From CAVPOO01 sp963707015 (lineage in GTDB: Bacteria > Pseudomonadota > Gammaproteobacteria > Thiohalobacterales > Thiohalobacteraceae), in contig CAVPOO010000013.1 of the NCBI GenBank assembly GCA_963707015.1, forward strand, positions 62,001-126,000: a DNA stretch of 64,000 nucleotides, written 5' to 3'. Position 1 is the stretch's first letter, and each line of letters begins with the position of its first letter. Position numbers and translations under genes: made by a program. Below are positions 1-8,123 of this stretch, piece by piece. Below the pieces are notes generated by a model. It did no database searches, was not told the origin of the DNA, and saw only the letters and a list, made by a program, of their open reading frames with translations.

Positions 1-364
1 GAATCACGTAGGCGTATTCCCCCTCGAGTTCGGGCAGGACATTCAGTAACTGGCGTTCACGCTCGGGCCGATCGGCCAGGCGATGCTCGACTGCCGCCAG
101 CAGGATATTGGCAGGGATCAGGTCAACGCCGGCGCTGATGTCCTTGCAGATAACGTCATGTACAGAGGCTTCGCCGTTGAAGACCTGATACAGGCCCGGG
201 CGTTCATCCGACGACTGCCCGAGTCCCAATGACGCATGCCCCTGGGGATCCATGTCGAGCAGCAGCACGCGGTTTCCCATACGGGCAAGCGCTGCGGAAA
301 GATTAATCGCCGTGGTTGTCTTGCCACAGCCTCCTTTCTGGTTCGCAATAGCAATCACGTTCAT
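1..364 (-). CDS. parA: ParA-family ATPase, partial (C-terminus outside window)
   Basis: Only the first ~121 residues are present; the gene runs off the left edge. It opens MNVIAIANQKGGCGKTTT, the deviant Walker A motif of ParA/Soj/MinD ATPases (signature lysine in KGG, P-loop GKTT), followed by the A' motif LLLDMDPQG. Known for the family: ATP-dependent dimerisation on DNA or membrane to segregate chromosomes, plasmids or protein cargo. The ATG at 362-364 puts the P-loop at the extreme N-terminus, so this is the short type without an HTH domain. A MerR-type gene lies 128 bp upstream on the same strand, suggesting a regulator-ATPase pair. No parB or minCE partner is visible, so the cargo is unknown. 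Confidence 0.93.
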   Translation of the reverse strand, partial: MNVIAIANQKGGCGKTTTAINLSAALARMGNRVLLLDMDPQGHASLGLGQSSDERPGLYQVFNGEASVHDVICKDISAGVDLIPANILLAAVEHRLADRPERERQLLNVLPELEGEYAYVI

Positions 365-492
365 TATCGTCTCTCCACCCCGGTAGCACGTCTTCCGCTA
401 CGGTCTGAGTTTTGTCACCTGGACTGGCTTGCCAGGCCGTTCCAGCTCCTGTGTGCCCGATTGCTGTTGTTGTTTGTTTCCGCATCCCCGTC

Positions 493-951
493 TCAGGCTA
501 TTCTCTCCTCCGTGAAATCTTCCCTGAAAAGTTCTCCCTGTTCAGGTACTTCCTCCTTCCCCTTGATTAGTTCTGCGGCACGTGCCAGTTCGGCGACGGG
601 CAAAATCCAGCTTTGTCCGGTGAGTGCATCGAAAGCAGTTTGGCCATGCAGTATCAGGACGACATCACCTGTCACGACCAGCGAAAGCTCATGCAGCGGT
701 CGTTCGATTGTGGGAAGAAATCCGGCGAGCGACTGGATGCACTTGCGGATTCGCTGGACCGGGATGGCCGCGTCAATCAGTCGCTTTGCCGCCTTCAGCG
801 CAATCAGGTCGGTGAAGCTGTAGCGGGCATGACCGCCCGAGGTTGCATGCGTCGGCGTGAGGAGATGGGTCTTGCGCCAGTACTGAAGCTGACGCTGGGA
901 CAGTCCGGTGATGGCGGCAGCCTGCTGGCTGGTGTACTGATAATCGGCCAA
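493..951 (-). CDS. MerR-family transcriptional regulator
   Basis: 152 residues. The N-terminal ~70 residues form a MerR winged helix-turn-helix: YTSQQAAAITGLSQRQLQYW, then GGHARYSFTDLIALKAAKRL. The rest is short, helical and charged, without the cysteines of metal-sensing MerR proteins, so the ligand is unknown. The start appears to be TTG (949-951) preceded by the Shine-Dalgarno-like AGAGGG; there is no ATG at this position. It precedes parA on the same strand. A GACAAA-N5-TTTGTC dyad 45-61 bp upstream is a candidate autoregulatory operator. The family call is firm; control of parA is inference from order. Confidence 0.85.
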   Translation of the reverse strand: MADYQYTSQQAAAITGLSQRQLQYWRKTHLLTPTHATSGGHARYSFTDLIALKAAKRLIDAAIPVQRIRKCIQSLAGFLPTIERPLHELSLVVTGDVVLILHGQTAFDALTGQSWILPVAELARAAELIKGKEEVPEQGELFREDFTEERIA

Positions 952-995
952 GGCACCCTCTGGATGGCGACGCCAAAATTAGGCGCATTGTTACA

Positions 996-1012
996 GACAA
1001 ACGGGATTTGTC
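996..1012. promoter_or_regulatory. dyad GACAAA-N5-TTTGTC upstream of merR-like gene
   Basis: A perfect 6-bp inverted repeat with a 5-bp spacer lies 45-61 bp upstream of the merR-like start. The same TTGTCA/TGACAA word recurs in the adjacent hairpin at 1016-1053. MerR regulators usually bind dyads inside their own promoters, so this is a candidate operator. Confidence 0.45.
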
Positions 1013-1015
1013 AAG

Positions 1016-1053
1016 AAAAAAGTGACAAGAGAGGTAATTCTTGTCACTTTTTT
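1016..1053. terminator. bidirectional hairpin with A/T tracts
   Basis: A perfect 15-bp stem (1016-1030 with 1039-1053) and an 8-nt loop. It begins with an A-run and ends with a T-run, so it can act as an intrinsic terminator on either strand. It sits ~105 bp beyond the stop of the minus-strand cytochrome gene and would insulate the merR-like gene from cytochrome transcription. Confidence 0.7.
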
Positions 1054-1157
1054 TGTGGGCGACGGGCGCGAGGAACCGTCGTCAGGAAGGCAAAGAGTCC
1101 TCTTGCTGCGGACGACCTGCCCGCGCAAACCGTCTCCTTAAACAGCCCGATCGAGAT

Positions 1158-1518
1158 TTATTCCGGGTCGCTCGTTTCGAGTACGACAGGCGTGGTCACC
1201 CCGCCGGGCTGGCTGGCGAACCATGCCGCCAGATTTTCGATGTCCGCCTCGCTGAGACCACTCGCGAAACCCAGCATTATCGGGTTCTTGCGTCCACCTT
1301 CCTTGTATTCCTTGAGCGCCTGGACCAGGTAGCTTGCATGCTGGCCCGCCAGGCGCGGGTACTGGGCATCCGTACTGTTTCCGTCCGCGCCGTGGCAGGA
1401 GGCGCAGACCTGAGCCGCTTTGTCTTTCCCCGCGGCCGCATCACCGACAGCAAGTGCCTGACCCGTTCAGGCCAATGCAACCCATGCTAAGGATGAGTAA
1501 GGCAAAGGTGTTTTTCAT
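1158..1518 (-). pseudogene. class I cytochrome c, frameshifted in its signal peptide
   Basis: From the ATG at 1516-1518 the frame reads a typical signal peptide, MKNTFALLILSMGCIGL, but stops after 25 residues. The mature protein continues in the next frame from about 1455: QALAVGDAAAG, the haem motif CASCH, PRLAGQHASYLVQAL and the axial-Met region NPIMLGFASGLS, to a TAA at 1158-1160. Known: such ~10 kDa c553/c4-half cytochromes carry periplasmic electrons. A one-base change joins the frames, so this is a sequencing error or a recent inactivation. The mature frame has no usable start of its own. It lies 68 bp downstream of a related, intact cytochrome gene. Confidence 0.8.
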
Positions 1519-1586
1519 GACATTCCCTTCAGTTCATTTCGGTGGGTGGTATTGCAGAGACGCGCCGTCGCGACGCAGCCACGGTC

Positions 1587-1910
1587 TTATTTCTCGTTTT
1601 CGAAGAACGCCGCGATGTCCTGCATGTCCTGATCATTCAGGTTGCTGGCCTGGGCCCGCATGGTCGGGTGATTGCGCTGACCGCTCTGGTAGGCCTGCAG
1701 GGCCGAGACCAGATATTTTGCGTGCTGGCCACCGAGCCTGGGCACGTTATACGTGGGGTAGGCATTGGTGTAACTGGGTACGCCATGGCAGCCCAGGCAG
1801 GTAAAGGCCTTCCACTTGCCTGCCGCCGCGTCACCAGCCGCGAGGCTGGATCCGGCAAAGGATACGCCGATCGCCAGCATCAGTGCCCTTGTGAATGTTT
1901 TTTTCCTCAT
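1587..1910 (-). CDS. small c-type cytochrome (class I, c553-like)
   Basis: 107 residues from the ATG at 1908-1910 (SD GTGAGGA); a GTG nine bases upstream is the alternative. Signal peptide MRKKTFTRALMLAIGVSFAGSSLAAG, then mature protein with one haem-binding CLGCH, PRLGGQHAKYLVSALQAY and the sixth-ligand region HPTMRAQASNLN. Family role: soluble periplasmic electron carrier with one covalently bound haem. The mature sequence is closely similar to the frameshifted cytochrome just downstream, so the pair looks like a tandem duplication or a two-gene c4-like unit. Its partner oxidoreductase is not in the window. Confidence 0.9.
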   Translation of the reverse strand: MRKKTFTRALMLAIGVSFAGSSLAAGDAAAGKWKAFTCLGCHGVPSYTNAYPTYNVPRLGGQHAKYLVSALQAYQSGQRNHPTMRAQASNLNDQDMQDIAAFFENEK

Positions 1911-2060
1911 GGTCCTCACTCATCACGATTTGGGTTCAAGTCAATGTTTTTCATCCGAATGTCGGGCATGATGGGCCCGGCGCCCGGCACAGGCTGGTCG
2001 GCATTATATCGGGTTTGGTGGGGGGACAGAAGTATGGTGTCGGGAACAGGGAAGGCGGGA

Positions 2061-2184
2061 GTCAGAATTCAGAATTCAGAATTCAGAATACAGGAGACAG
2101 AATACAGGAGACAGAATACAGGAGACAGGAGGCAGGAGGCAGGAGGCAGGAGGCAGGAGGCAGGAGGCAGGAGGCAGGAGGCAG
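2061..2184. repeat. heptamer array R1 (CAGAATT/CAGAATA then CAGGAGG)
   Basis: Starts with CAGAATT and CAGAATA units, mixes with CAGGAGA, and ends with eight uninterrupted CAGGAGG copies (2126-2181). It lies between the promoter side of the cytochrome gene and the 3' end of the DsrE-like gene. All six frames through it are open, so the ORFs it generates are not genes. It is one of five related arrays in this window. Confidence 0.93.
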
Positions 2185-2195
2185 ATACCGGGGGA

Positions 2196-2678
2196 CTACC
2201 AGCTGATATAGGCGTAGCCTTGCTCCTGAAGCTCCATGAGGTCACTGGCGCCCACTTCGACAACTGTCGCGAAATCCAGGAGGTCCATTTCTGTCCAGCC
2301 GAGCGATTTCATGGTATTGCCGCAGGCATGAAACTCCACCCCATACATGGCGAGGCTTTCGGCGCGTTGTCGCAGCGCCTCGGGGACCGGACGCTGCGGG
2401 TTTTCGCCGAGCAGGTGGATAGCCGGTCCGATGACTGTGACGACGATGTGAATATCGTCTCCGTGTTGGCGCAGCATGGCCCCGACGGAGAAAAGCACGT
2501 GTTCGAGGTAGTCCGGATCGGCCTTGTTCAGCTGATAGACCACCTTGTGCGTGGCTTCGCCGAACAGTTCCCGATCCGGCGACTCGGCATGAATCTGTGT
2601 GCCAGTCATCAGCAGGCCAATGCCGGCGACAACGGCCTGCAGGCACTGACGGCGTGACGGGGCGGGGATGGGATTCAT
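2196..2678 (-). CDS. DsrE-family protein, exported
   Basis: 160 residues. The N-terminus has arginines and a hydrophobic stretch (SRRQCLQAVVAGIGLLMTG) resembling a Tat/Sec signal. The body fits a DsrE/DsrF-like fold: HKVVYQLNKADPDYLEHVLFS, then IHIVVTVIGPAIHLL, and a cysteine in FHACGNTMKSLGW. Known: DsrE-like proteins include sulfur-carrier subunits and many uncharacterised periplasmic relatives. The single cysteine in HACGNT is the natural candidate for persulfide carriage. Neighbouring cytochrome c and thioredoxin genes fit periplasmic redox or sulfur work, but a sulfur function here is inference. Confidence 0.82.
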   Translation of the reverse strand: MNPIPAPSRRQCLQAVVAGIGLLMTGTQIHAESPDRELFGEATHKVVYQLNKADPDYLEHVLFSVGAMLRQHGDDIHIVVTVIGPAIHLLGENPQRPVPEALRQRAESLAMYGVEFHACGNTMKSLGWTEMDLLDFATVVEVGASDLMELQEQGYAYISW

Positions 2679-2882
2679 GATTTTGGCCTTGGTTCAGGTC
2701 TATTCTTGAACTATAGATCATAGATCGATACCGCCGGAAGGGCCATCGATTTACGACACGGAACCGCAGTCCGGCCCAGACTGGCCGGGGACATGTTAAC
2801 GGCCGGCCGATTCTGGTAGCTTGGAAAAACGCGCAATGAGCGAGCCTGGCCGCTGTTTGATGCGGGCAGATTTGCAGAAACC

Positions 2883-3941
2883 ATGAACAGGCATCTATCC
2901 CGACTGCTGTGTGCCGCAATCCTGACCCTCGGGCTTGGTCCTGCGCCCGGGGTGCATGCCGCGTTCGAAGAACTGACCGACGAGGACTTCGAGTCCTTTG
3001 ATGACACGCCACTGTCGGAGCCGCTCGGTTACCCCTCCTGGTTCAAGCTGAGCTTTCTCGACCTGCCAGAGGATCTCAGCGAAGCCGTTGCGGCCGGTAA
3101 GCAGGGCCTGTTGGTCTACTTTGGCCAGAAGTACTGCGCATACTGCAAGGCACTGCTGGAAGTCGACTTCGGCAAACCCGATATCGTCAGCTACACGCGC
3201 AAGCATTTCGATGTGCTGGGGATCGACATCCACGGGCAGCGCGATGTCGTGAATCTCGAGGGCCAGGAGATGGATGAACACCGGCTGGCAGTCGATATGG
3301 GCGTTGACTTCACGCCCACGGTGGTTTTCTACAACGCAGCGGGCGAGGAGGCCCTGCGGCTATCGGGCTATTATCCGCCCTACAAGTTTCGGGCGGCCCT
3401 GGAATACGTCGCTGATGGCTATTATGCCAACGAAACATTTCGGCAGTATCTGGCGCGCGCCGGTATTCCGCTCGCCTTCGAGTCAGGCAGCCTGAACTTC
3501 GCCGACTTCTTCATGCCACCGCCGCATGTGCTCGACCGTACTGCGATGCCGGGACGACGGCCCATGTTAGTGATATTCGAGCAGCCCGACTGTCATGCCT
3601 GTGATGTGTTGCACACGGGGCCGTTTCTGGAACCGGAGATTCGGCGGCGCCTCTGGCAGATGGACGTGGAACAGCTTAATCTCTGGCGTGATACCCCCGT
3701 GATTACCCCTGCGGGGGAGAGAACCAGCGCCCGAAAATGGGCGGAACAGCTGGGGCTCTTCTACGCGCCGACACTGATTTTCTTTGATGAGCATGGCCGT
3801 GAAATCATGCGGGCGGACTCGGTTATCCAGTTCTACCGGCTGCGTAACCTGCTTGATTACATACTGACCCGAGCCTATGAACACTACCCGACCTTTCAGA
3901 CTTGGCGTGCCGAACAGGAGCCGGTGCGTTTCAGAGAGTGA
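2883..3941 (+). CDS. periplasmic protein with two thioredoxin-like domains
   Basis: 352 residues with a Sec signal peptide (about 1-26, cleavage after HAA). Domain 1 (about 60-175) has the active-site motif CAYC and the cis-proline loop FTPTVVF. Domain 2 (about 225-340) has CHAC and YAPTLIFF. Both CxxC motifs are intact, so it is probably a disulfide reductase or isomerase, or a sulfur-handling protein of the SoxW/thioredoxin_2 type. Tandem thioredoxin folds in one small exported protein are less common than single ones. It is divergent from the DsrE-like gene with a ~205-bp shared promoter region, so the two may be co-regulated. The exact substrate is unknown. Confidence 0.85.
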   Translation: MNRHLSRLLCAAILTLGLGPAPGVHAAFEELTDEDFESFDDTPLSEPLGYPSWFKLSFLDLPEDLSEAVAAGKQGLLVYFGQKYCAYCKALLEVDFGKPDIVSYTRKHFDVLGIDIHGQRDVVNLEGQEMDEHRLAVDMGVDFTPTVVFYNAAGEEALRLSGYYPPYKFRAALEYVADGYYANETFRQYLARAGIPLAFESGSLNFADFFMPPPHVLDRTAMPGRRPMLVIFEQPDCHACDVLHTGPFLEPEIRRRLWQMDVEQLNLWRDTPVITPAGERTSARKWAEQLGLFYAPTLIFFDEHGREIMRADSVIQFYRLRNLLDYILTRAYEHYPTFQTWRAEQEPVRFRE

Positions 3942-3988
3942 GATCGCGCCATATCAGCCCCGTGCCATGACTCGCTGCGCGGTATGCC

Positions 3989-6900
3989 ATGCTCCGGTAC
4001 CCTGATCTGGATTCCCTCAGTAGCAGGATCAGTCAGGTCCCGTTGTCCGACCAGCATGCCTTCCGGCGGCGACTGGGCGGGCTTGAAGCGCAGCTGCGTC
4101 GTGGCGAGTCTGTTGATGGGGGTCTCAAGGCGCTTGCCCACGAACTGGAGGCGGCGCGCGAGCGGCTCGAACTGCGCCGGATAAATCTCCCCCAACCCAC
4201 GTTCCCGGATGCTTTGCCCGTCGTCCAGCGCCGCGACGAGATAGGCAGCGCGATCCGCGCCAATCAGGTCGTTATTCTGTGTGGTGAAACGGGTTCCGGC
4301 AAGACGACCCAGCTGCCCAAGATCTGCCTGGAGCTCGGGCGCGGTGTGGCGGGCATGATCGGTCACACTCAGCCGCGGCGGATTGCCACGCGCAGCCTCG
4401 CCACGCGCGTGGCGAGCGAATTGCGGACACAGGTCGGTCATGCGGTGGGTTACAAGATGCGCTTCAGTGATCGCACCAGCCCCGAGACCTACATCAAGAT
4501 CATGACCGACGGGATCCTGCTGGCGGAGACCCAGAGTGATCCTGCCCTGCGTGCCTACGACACGCTGATTATCGACGAGGCGCATGAGCGGAGCCTGAAC
4601 GTCGACTTTCTGCTGGGCTATCTGAAGCGGCTGTTACCGGAACGTCCGGAACTCAAGCTGATCATTACCTCGGCAACCATCGACCCGGAACGTTTCGCCG
4701 CTCACTTCGACAATGCCCCTGTCGTGGAGGTGTCCGGCCGAAGCTGGCCGGTGGAGATTCGCTACCGGCCAGTGGCCGAGGGCGATGATGAGAGCCATGA
4801 AAGGGACAGGCAGCAGGCCTTGTTGGATGCCATTGACGAACTGGCCCGGGAGGGTGCCGGCGACGTCCTGGTATTTCTTCCGGGCGAACGCGAGATTGGC
4901 GATGCCGCCGAGAACCTGCGCAAACACCATCCACCCCATACCGAAATATTGCCGCTCTATGGCCGCTTGTCGGCGGCCCAGCAGCAGCGGGTCTTTGAGG
5001 CCCACGGCGGGCGGCGCATCGTCCTTGCCACAAATGTCGCGGAGACATCGCTGACGGTGCCCGGTATTCGTTACGTCGTGGATACCGGGCTGGCCCGGAT
5101 CAGTCGTTACAGCTACCGGACCAAGGTCCAGCGGTTGCCTGTCGAACCCGTATCCCAGGCATCCGCGAATCAGCGGGCCGGCCGCTGCGGGCGGACCGCA
5201 CCAGGTATCTGCATTCGACTGTACACTGAAGAAGACTACCTGCGGCGTCCGCCGTTCACGGATCCCGAGATTCTGCGCACCAGTCTGGCTGCTGTTATCC
5301 TGCAGATGCTGGTACTCAGGCTGGGTGATATCCGGGACTTTCCGTTTCTGCAGCCGCCCGACGCGCGTTTCATCCGCGACGGATTCAAGCTGTTGCATGA
5401 GCTGGGCGCAATCGATGATCGCCACAGGCTTGCGGATGTCGGCCGGCGTCTTGCCCGGTTCCCCGTGGATGTGCGTCTGGCACGTATGCTGCTGGCCGCC
5501 GCCGAGGAAGCTAGTCTCGCTGAGGTGCTCGTGATCGTCTCGGCACTTGCCGTACAGGACCCGCGGGAACGTCCGTTCGACCAGGCGCAGGCCGCTGATG
5601 AAAAACAGCGGCATTTTCGTGACGAGCGGTCTGACTTCATGGCGCTGTTGAAGCTGTGGAATTTCTACCATGCACAGGCTCGCCACCTGTCGCGCAGCAA
5701 ACTGCGCAAGCTGTGCCGGGAATACTTTCTCTCTGCGGCGCGGATGCGTGAATGGCACGACATCCATCGACAGCTGCAGGCCCTGGTCAAAAGCACAGGG
5801 ATGCGGATCAATCAGGTCGAGGCCGATTATGCTGCCGTACATCGGGCGCTGCTGACCGGTCTGTTGAGCAATGTGGCCTTCAAGAGTGATGCGCATGAGT
5901 TCACCGGGGCACGCAACCTGAAACTGAATATCTTCCCGGGATCGGGGCTCTTCGCCAAGCCACCGAAGTGGATCGTCGCTGCCGAACTGGTCGAGACCGG
6001 GCGGCGTTATGCGCGAACTGTCGCGACGATTGAGCCGCAGTGGGTCGAAAGGCTGGCGGGCCATCTGGTCAAGCGTCACTACAGTGATCCCCATTGGGAA
6101 AAGCGCGCGGGGCAGGTGGCCGCCTATGAGAAGGTCATGCTTTACGGGCTGGTGCTCGTGGCGCGGCGCAAGGTCAACTTCGGTGCCATCGATCCCCGCC
6201 TCGCGCGCGAGGTCTTTATTCGTGGCGCGCTGGTGCACGGAGAACTCACTACCCGGGCGGCGTTTTTCGCCCATAACCAGGCGCTGCTCGCAGAGCTGCA
6301 GCAGATGGAGGAAAGGACACGGCGCCGGGATATCCTGGTCGATGAAGAGGTACTGTTTGATTTTTATAATGAGCGGATACCGGCCGGCATTCACAGCGCT
6401 GCCGGCCTGGAAAGCTGGTACCAGCATGCCGCGCGCGCAAGTTCCCGGCTTCTGTTTCTCGCCCGGGAGGATCTGCTGCAGCACGCAGCGCCGGACTACC
6501 AGGCAGCAGCATTTCCGGATGAGCTCGAGATCGCAGGGATACGCCTGGCGCTCGAATATCACTTCGTGCCGGGCGATGAGCAGGATGGTGTGACCGCGGT
6601 CGTGCCACTTGCCGCGCTGAATCAGCTGTCCCCCCAGGTGTTCGAGTGGCTGGTGCCAGGGCTCGTGCAGGAAAAGGTGACCGCGCTCATACGGTCACTG
6701 CCTAAGCGGCTGCGTCGCCACTTTGTGCCGGCGCCGGATTATGCCCGCGCCTGTATCGCAGGCTGCGCCGATCGTTCGGGTTCGCTGCTTGGTGTTGTTA
6801 CACAGCAGCTGCACCGGTTGGCAGGGGTCGAGGTTCCTGCCGACGCCTGGCAGCTCGAGCAACTGCCCGCGCATCTTGTCATGCGTTTCCGGGTGGTGGA

Positions 6901-7873
6901 CGCTGAAGGCAGGACGCTTGCCGCCGGTCGGGATCTGCAGACGCTGAGAGAGGCGGTCGGTGCACATGCCGCCAGCCAGTTCCGGAAGTTGCCGGCGCAC
7001 GAGCTGGAGCGCGATGATGTCAGGGGCTGGGACTTCGCCGACTTGCCGGAGTATGTTGAGGTGAAGCAGCACGGGCTATTGATGCGGGGATATCCGGCGC
7101 TGGTCGTGGAGGCGGATGTCGTAAAGCTGCGCGTGCTGGATGATCCACAGCGTGCGCGGCGCGAGCATCGCAAGGGGCTGGTGGCCCTGTTTCGACTCGT
7201 GGCGTCCCGAGCGGTTCGTGATCTCGAGAAGCACCTGCCCGGCATCGAGACGATGTGCCTGCATTTTGCCGGTGTCGGCAGTTGTGGGGGGCTCCGCGAG
7301 GATCTCGTGCGGGCGATTATCGCGCAGGTGTTTCCGGGTGACGTGCCTGATATCCGCACCCGGAAGGATTTCGAAGCGCGTGCCCTGAGTGCCGAACGAC
7401 AGCTCATGGGCGTCGCCAACGACCTGTGCGGCTCGGTTGGCAAGGCCCTGGCCGAATACCACGACCTGGCCCGGAAACTCGGCAAATCGATTCCGCCCCG
7501 GTGGCTCGCGTTAGCGACCGATGTCGGGGAGCAGCTTTCCCGACTTGTCTACCCCGGCTTCGTGAGTGCGACACCCTTCGACCAGTTGCCCCATCTCGCC
7601 CGCTATATCAAGGGAATACAGGTTCGTCTTCAGCGGGTGGAGCAGGATCCGGGCCGGGACAAACGCCAGGCCGCCCAGCTTGCCCCGTTCAAGGACCGCC
7701 TGGAGCAGGTGCTGGCGCAACCCAAGGGTGGCGACGGTGCCGGCAAGCGCGTGATGGATTATCGGTGGTTGCTCGAGGAGTTCCGTATATCGTTGTTTGC
7801 CCAGGAACTGGGGACGGCCCGCCCGGTATCTGGCGAGCGCCTGCAGAGACTCTGGTCCGAGCTCGGACACTGA
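3989..7873 (+). CDS. hrpA: ATP-dependent RNA helicase HrpA
   Basis: 1294 residues, normal for HrpA (E. coli ~1300). Walker A GETGSGKTT near residue 100, the DEAH box LIIDEAHERS near 196, the SAT motif ITSATID and the QRAGRCGR arginine-finger motif form the N-terminal DEAH helicase core. Helicase-associated/OB regions and the long HrpA-specific C-terminal domain (DUF3418) follow. Known: HrpA is a cytoplasmic 3'-5' RNA helicase acting on mRNA and stalled ribosomes. It stands alone, with the tandem-thioredoxin gene 47 bp upstream. The next 250 bp (7874-8123) hold no recognisable gene. Confidence 0.97.
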   Translation: MLRYPDLDSLSSRISQVPLSDQHAFRRRLGGLEAQLRRGESVDGGLKALAHELEAARERLELRRINLPQPTFPDALPVVQRRDEIGSAIRANQVVILCGETGSGKTTQLPKICLELGRGVAGMIGHTQPRRIATRSLATRVASELRTQVGHAVGYKMRFSDRTSPETYIKIMTDGILLAETQSDPALRAYDTLIIDEAHERSLNVDFLLGYLKRLLPERPELKLIITSATIDPERFAAHFDNAPVVEVSGRSWPVEIRYRPVAEGDDESHERDRQQALLDAIDELAREGAGDVLVFLPGEREIGDAAENLRKHHPPHTEILPLYGRLSAAQQQRVFEAHGGRRIVLATNVAETSLTVPGIRYVVDTGLARISRYSYRTKVQRLPVEPVSQASANQRAGRCGRTAPGICIRLYTEEDYLRRPPFTDPEILRTSLAAVILQMLVLRLGDIRDFPFLQPPDARFIRDGFKLLHELGAIDDRHRLADVGRRLARFPVDVRLARMLLAAAEEASLAEVLVIVSALAVQDPRERPFDQAQAADEKQRHFRDERSDFMALLKLWNFYHAQARHLSRSKLRKLCREYFLSAARMREWHDIHRQLQALVKSTGMRINQVEADYAAVHRALLTGLLSNVAFKSDAHEFTGARNLKLNIFPGSGLFAKPPKWIVAAELVETGRRYARTVATIEPQWVERLAGHLVKRHYSDPHWEKRAGQVAAYEKVMLYGLVLVARRKVNFGAIDPRLAREVFIRGALVHGELTTRAAFFAHNQALLAELQQMEERTRRRDILVDEEVLFDFYNERIPAGIHSAAGLESWYQHAARASSRLLFLAREDLLQHAAPDYQAAAFPDELEIAGIRLALEYHFVPGDEQDGVTAVVPLAALNQLSPQVFEWLVPGLVQEKVTALIRSLPKRLRRHFVPAPDYARACIAGCADRSGSLLGVVTQQLHRLAGVEVPADAWQLEQLPAHLVMRFRVVDAEGRTLAAGRDLQTLREAVGAHAASQFRKLPAHELERDDVRGWDFADLPEYVEVKQHGLLMRGYPALVVEADVVKLRVLDDPQRARREHRKGLVALFRLVASRAVRDLEKHLPGIETMCLHFAGVGSCGGLREDLVRAIIAQVFPGDVPDIRTRKDFEARALSAERQLMGVANDLCGSVGKALAEYHDLARKLGKSIPPRWLALATDVGEQLSRLVYPGFVSATPFDQLPHLARYIKGIQVRLQRVEQDPGRDKRQAAQLAPFKDRLEQVLAQPKGGDGAGKRVMDYRWLLEEFRISLFAQELGTARPVSGERLQRLWSELGH

Positions 7874-8123
7874 GGCTGCGCGGGCAAGGCAAGCCTGATT
7901 GTGAGAAAGTACAGGGATTGCAGCACGGCGGCGGCGGGAGAGGTGCAGGGCGGGGAACTCATCCGTATATGCCCGGCGGAGCAGGGGCTGCGCCATTCCC
8001 GGCTGATCGCCTCGCCGGACAGTATTTCCGTCCCTCTTCGGGTGCGGCGTAAGATGCGGGATTAGGGCAGCACGCTGCCGCACCGGCTTTTGATGTGTCC
8101 TTTTCCACGCTGTGAGTGAATAC

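Noticed and set aside
4634..6562. 642-residue minus-strand open frame
   Set aside because: It lies wholly inside hrpA on the opposite strand; GC-rich codons leave the antisense frame open, with no homology or Shine-Dalgarno.
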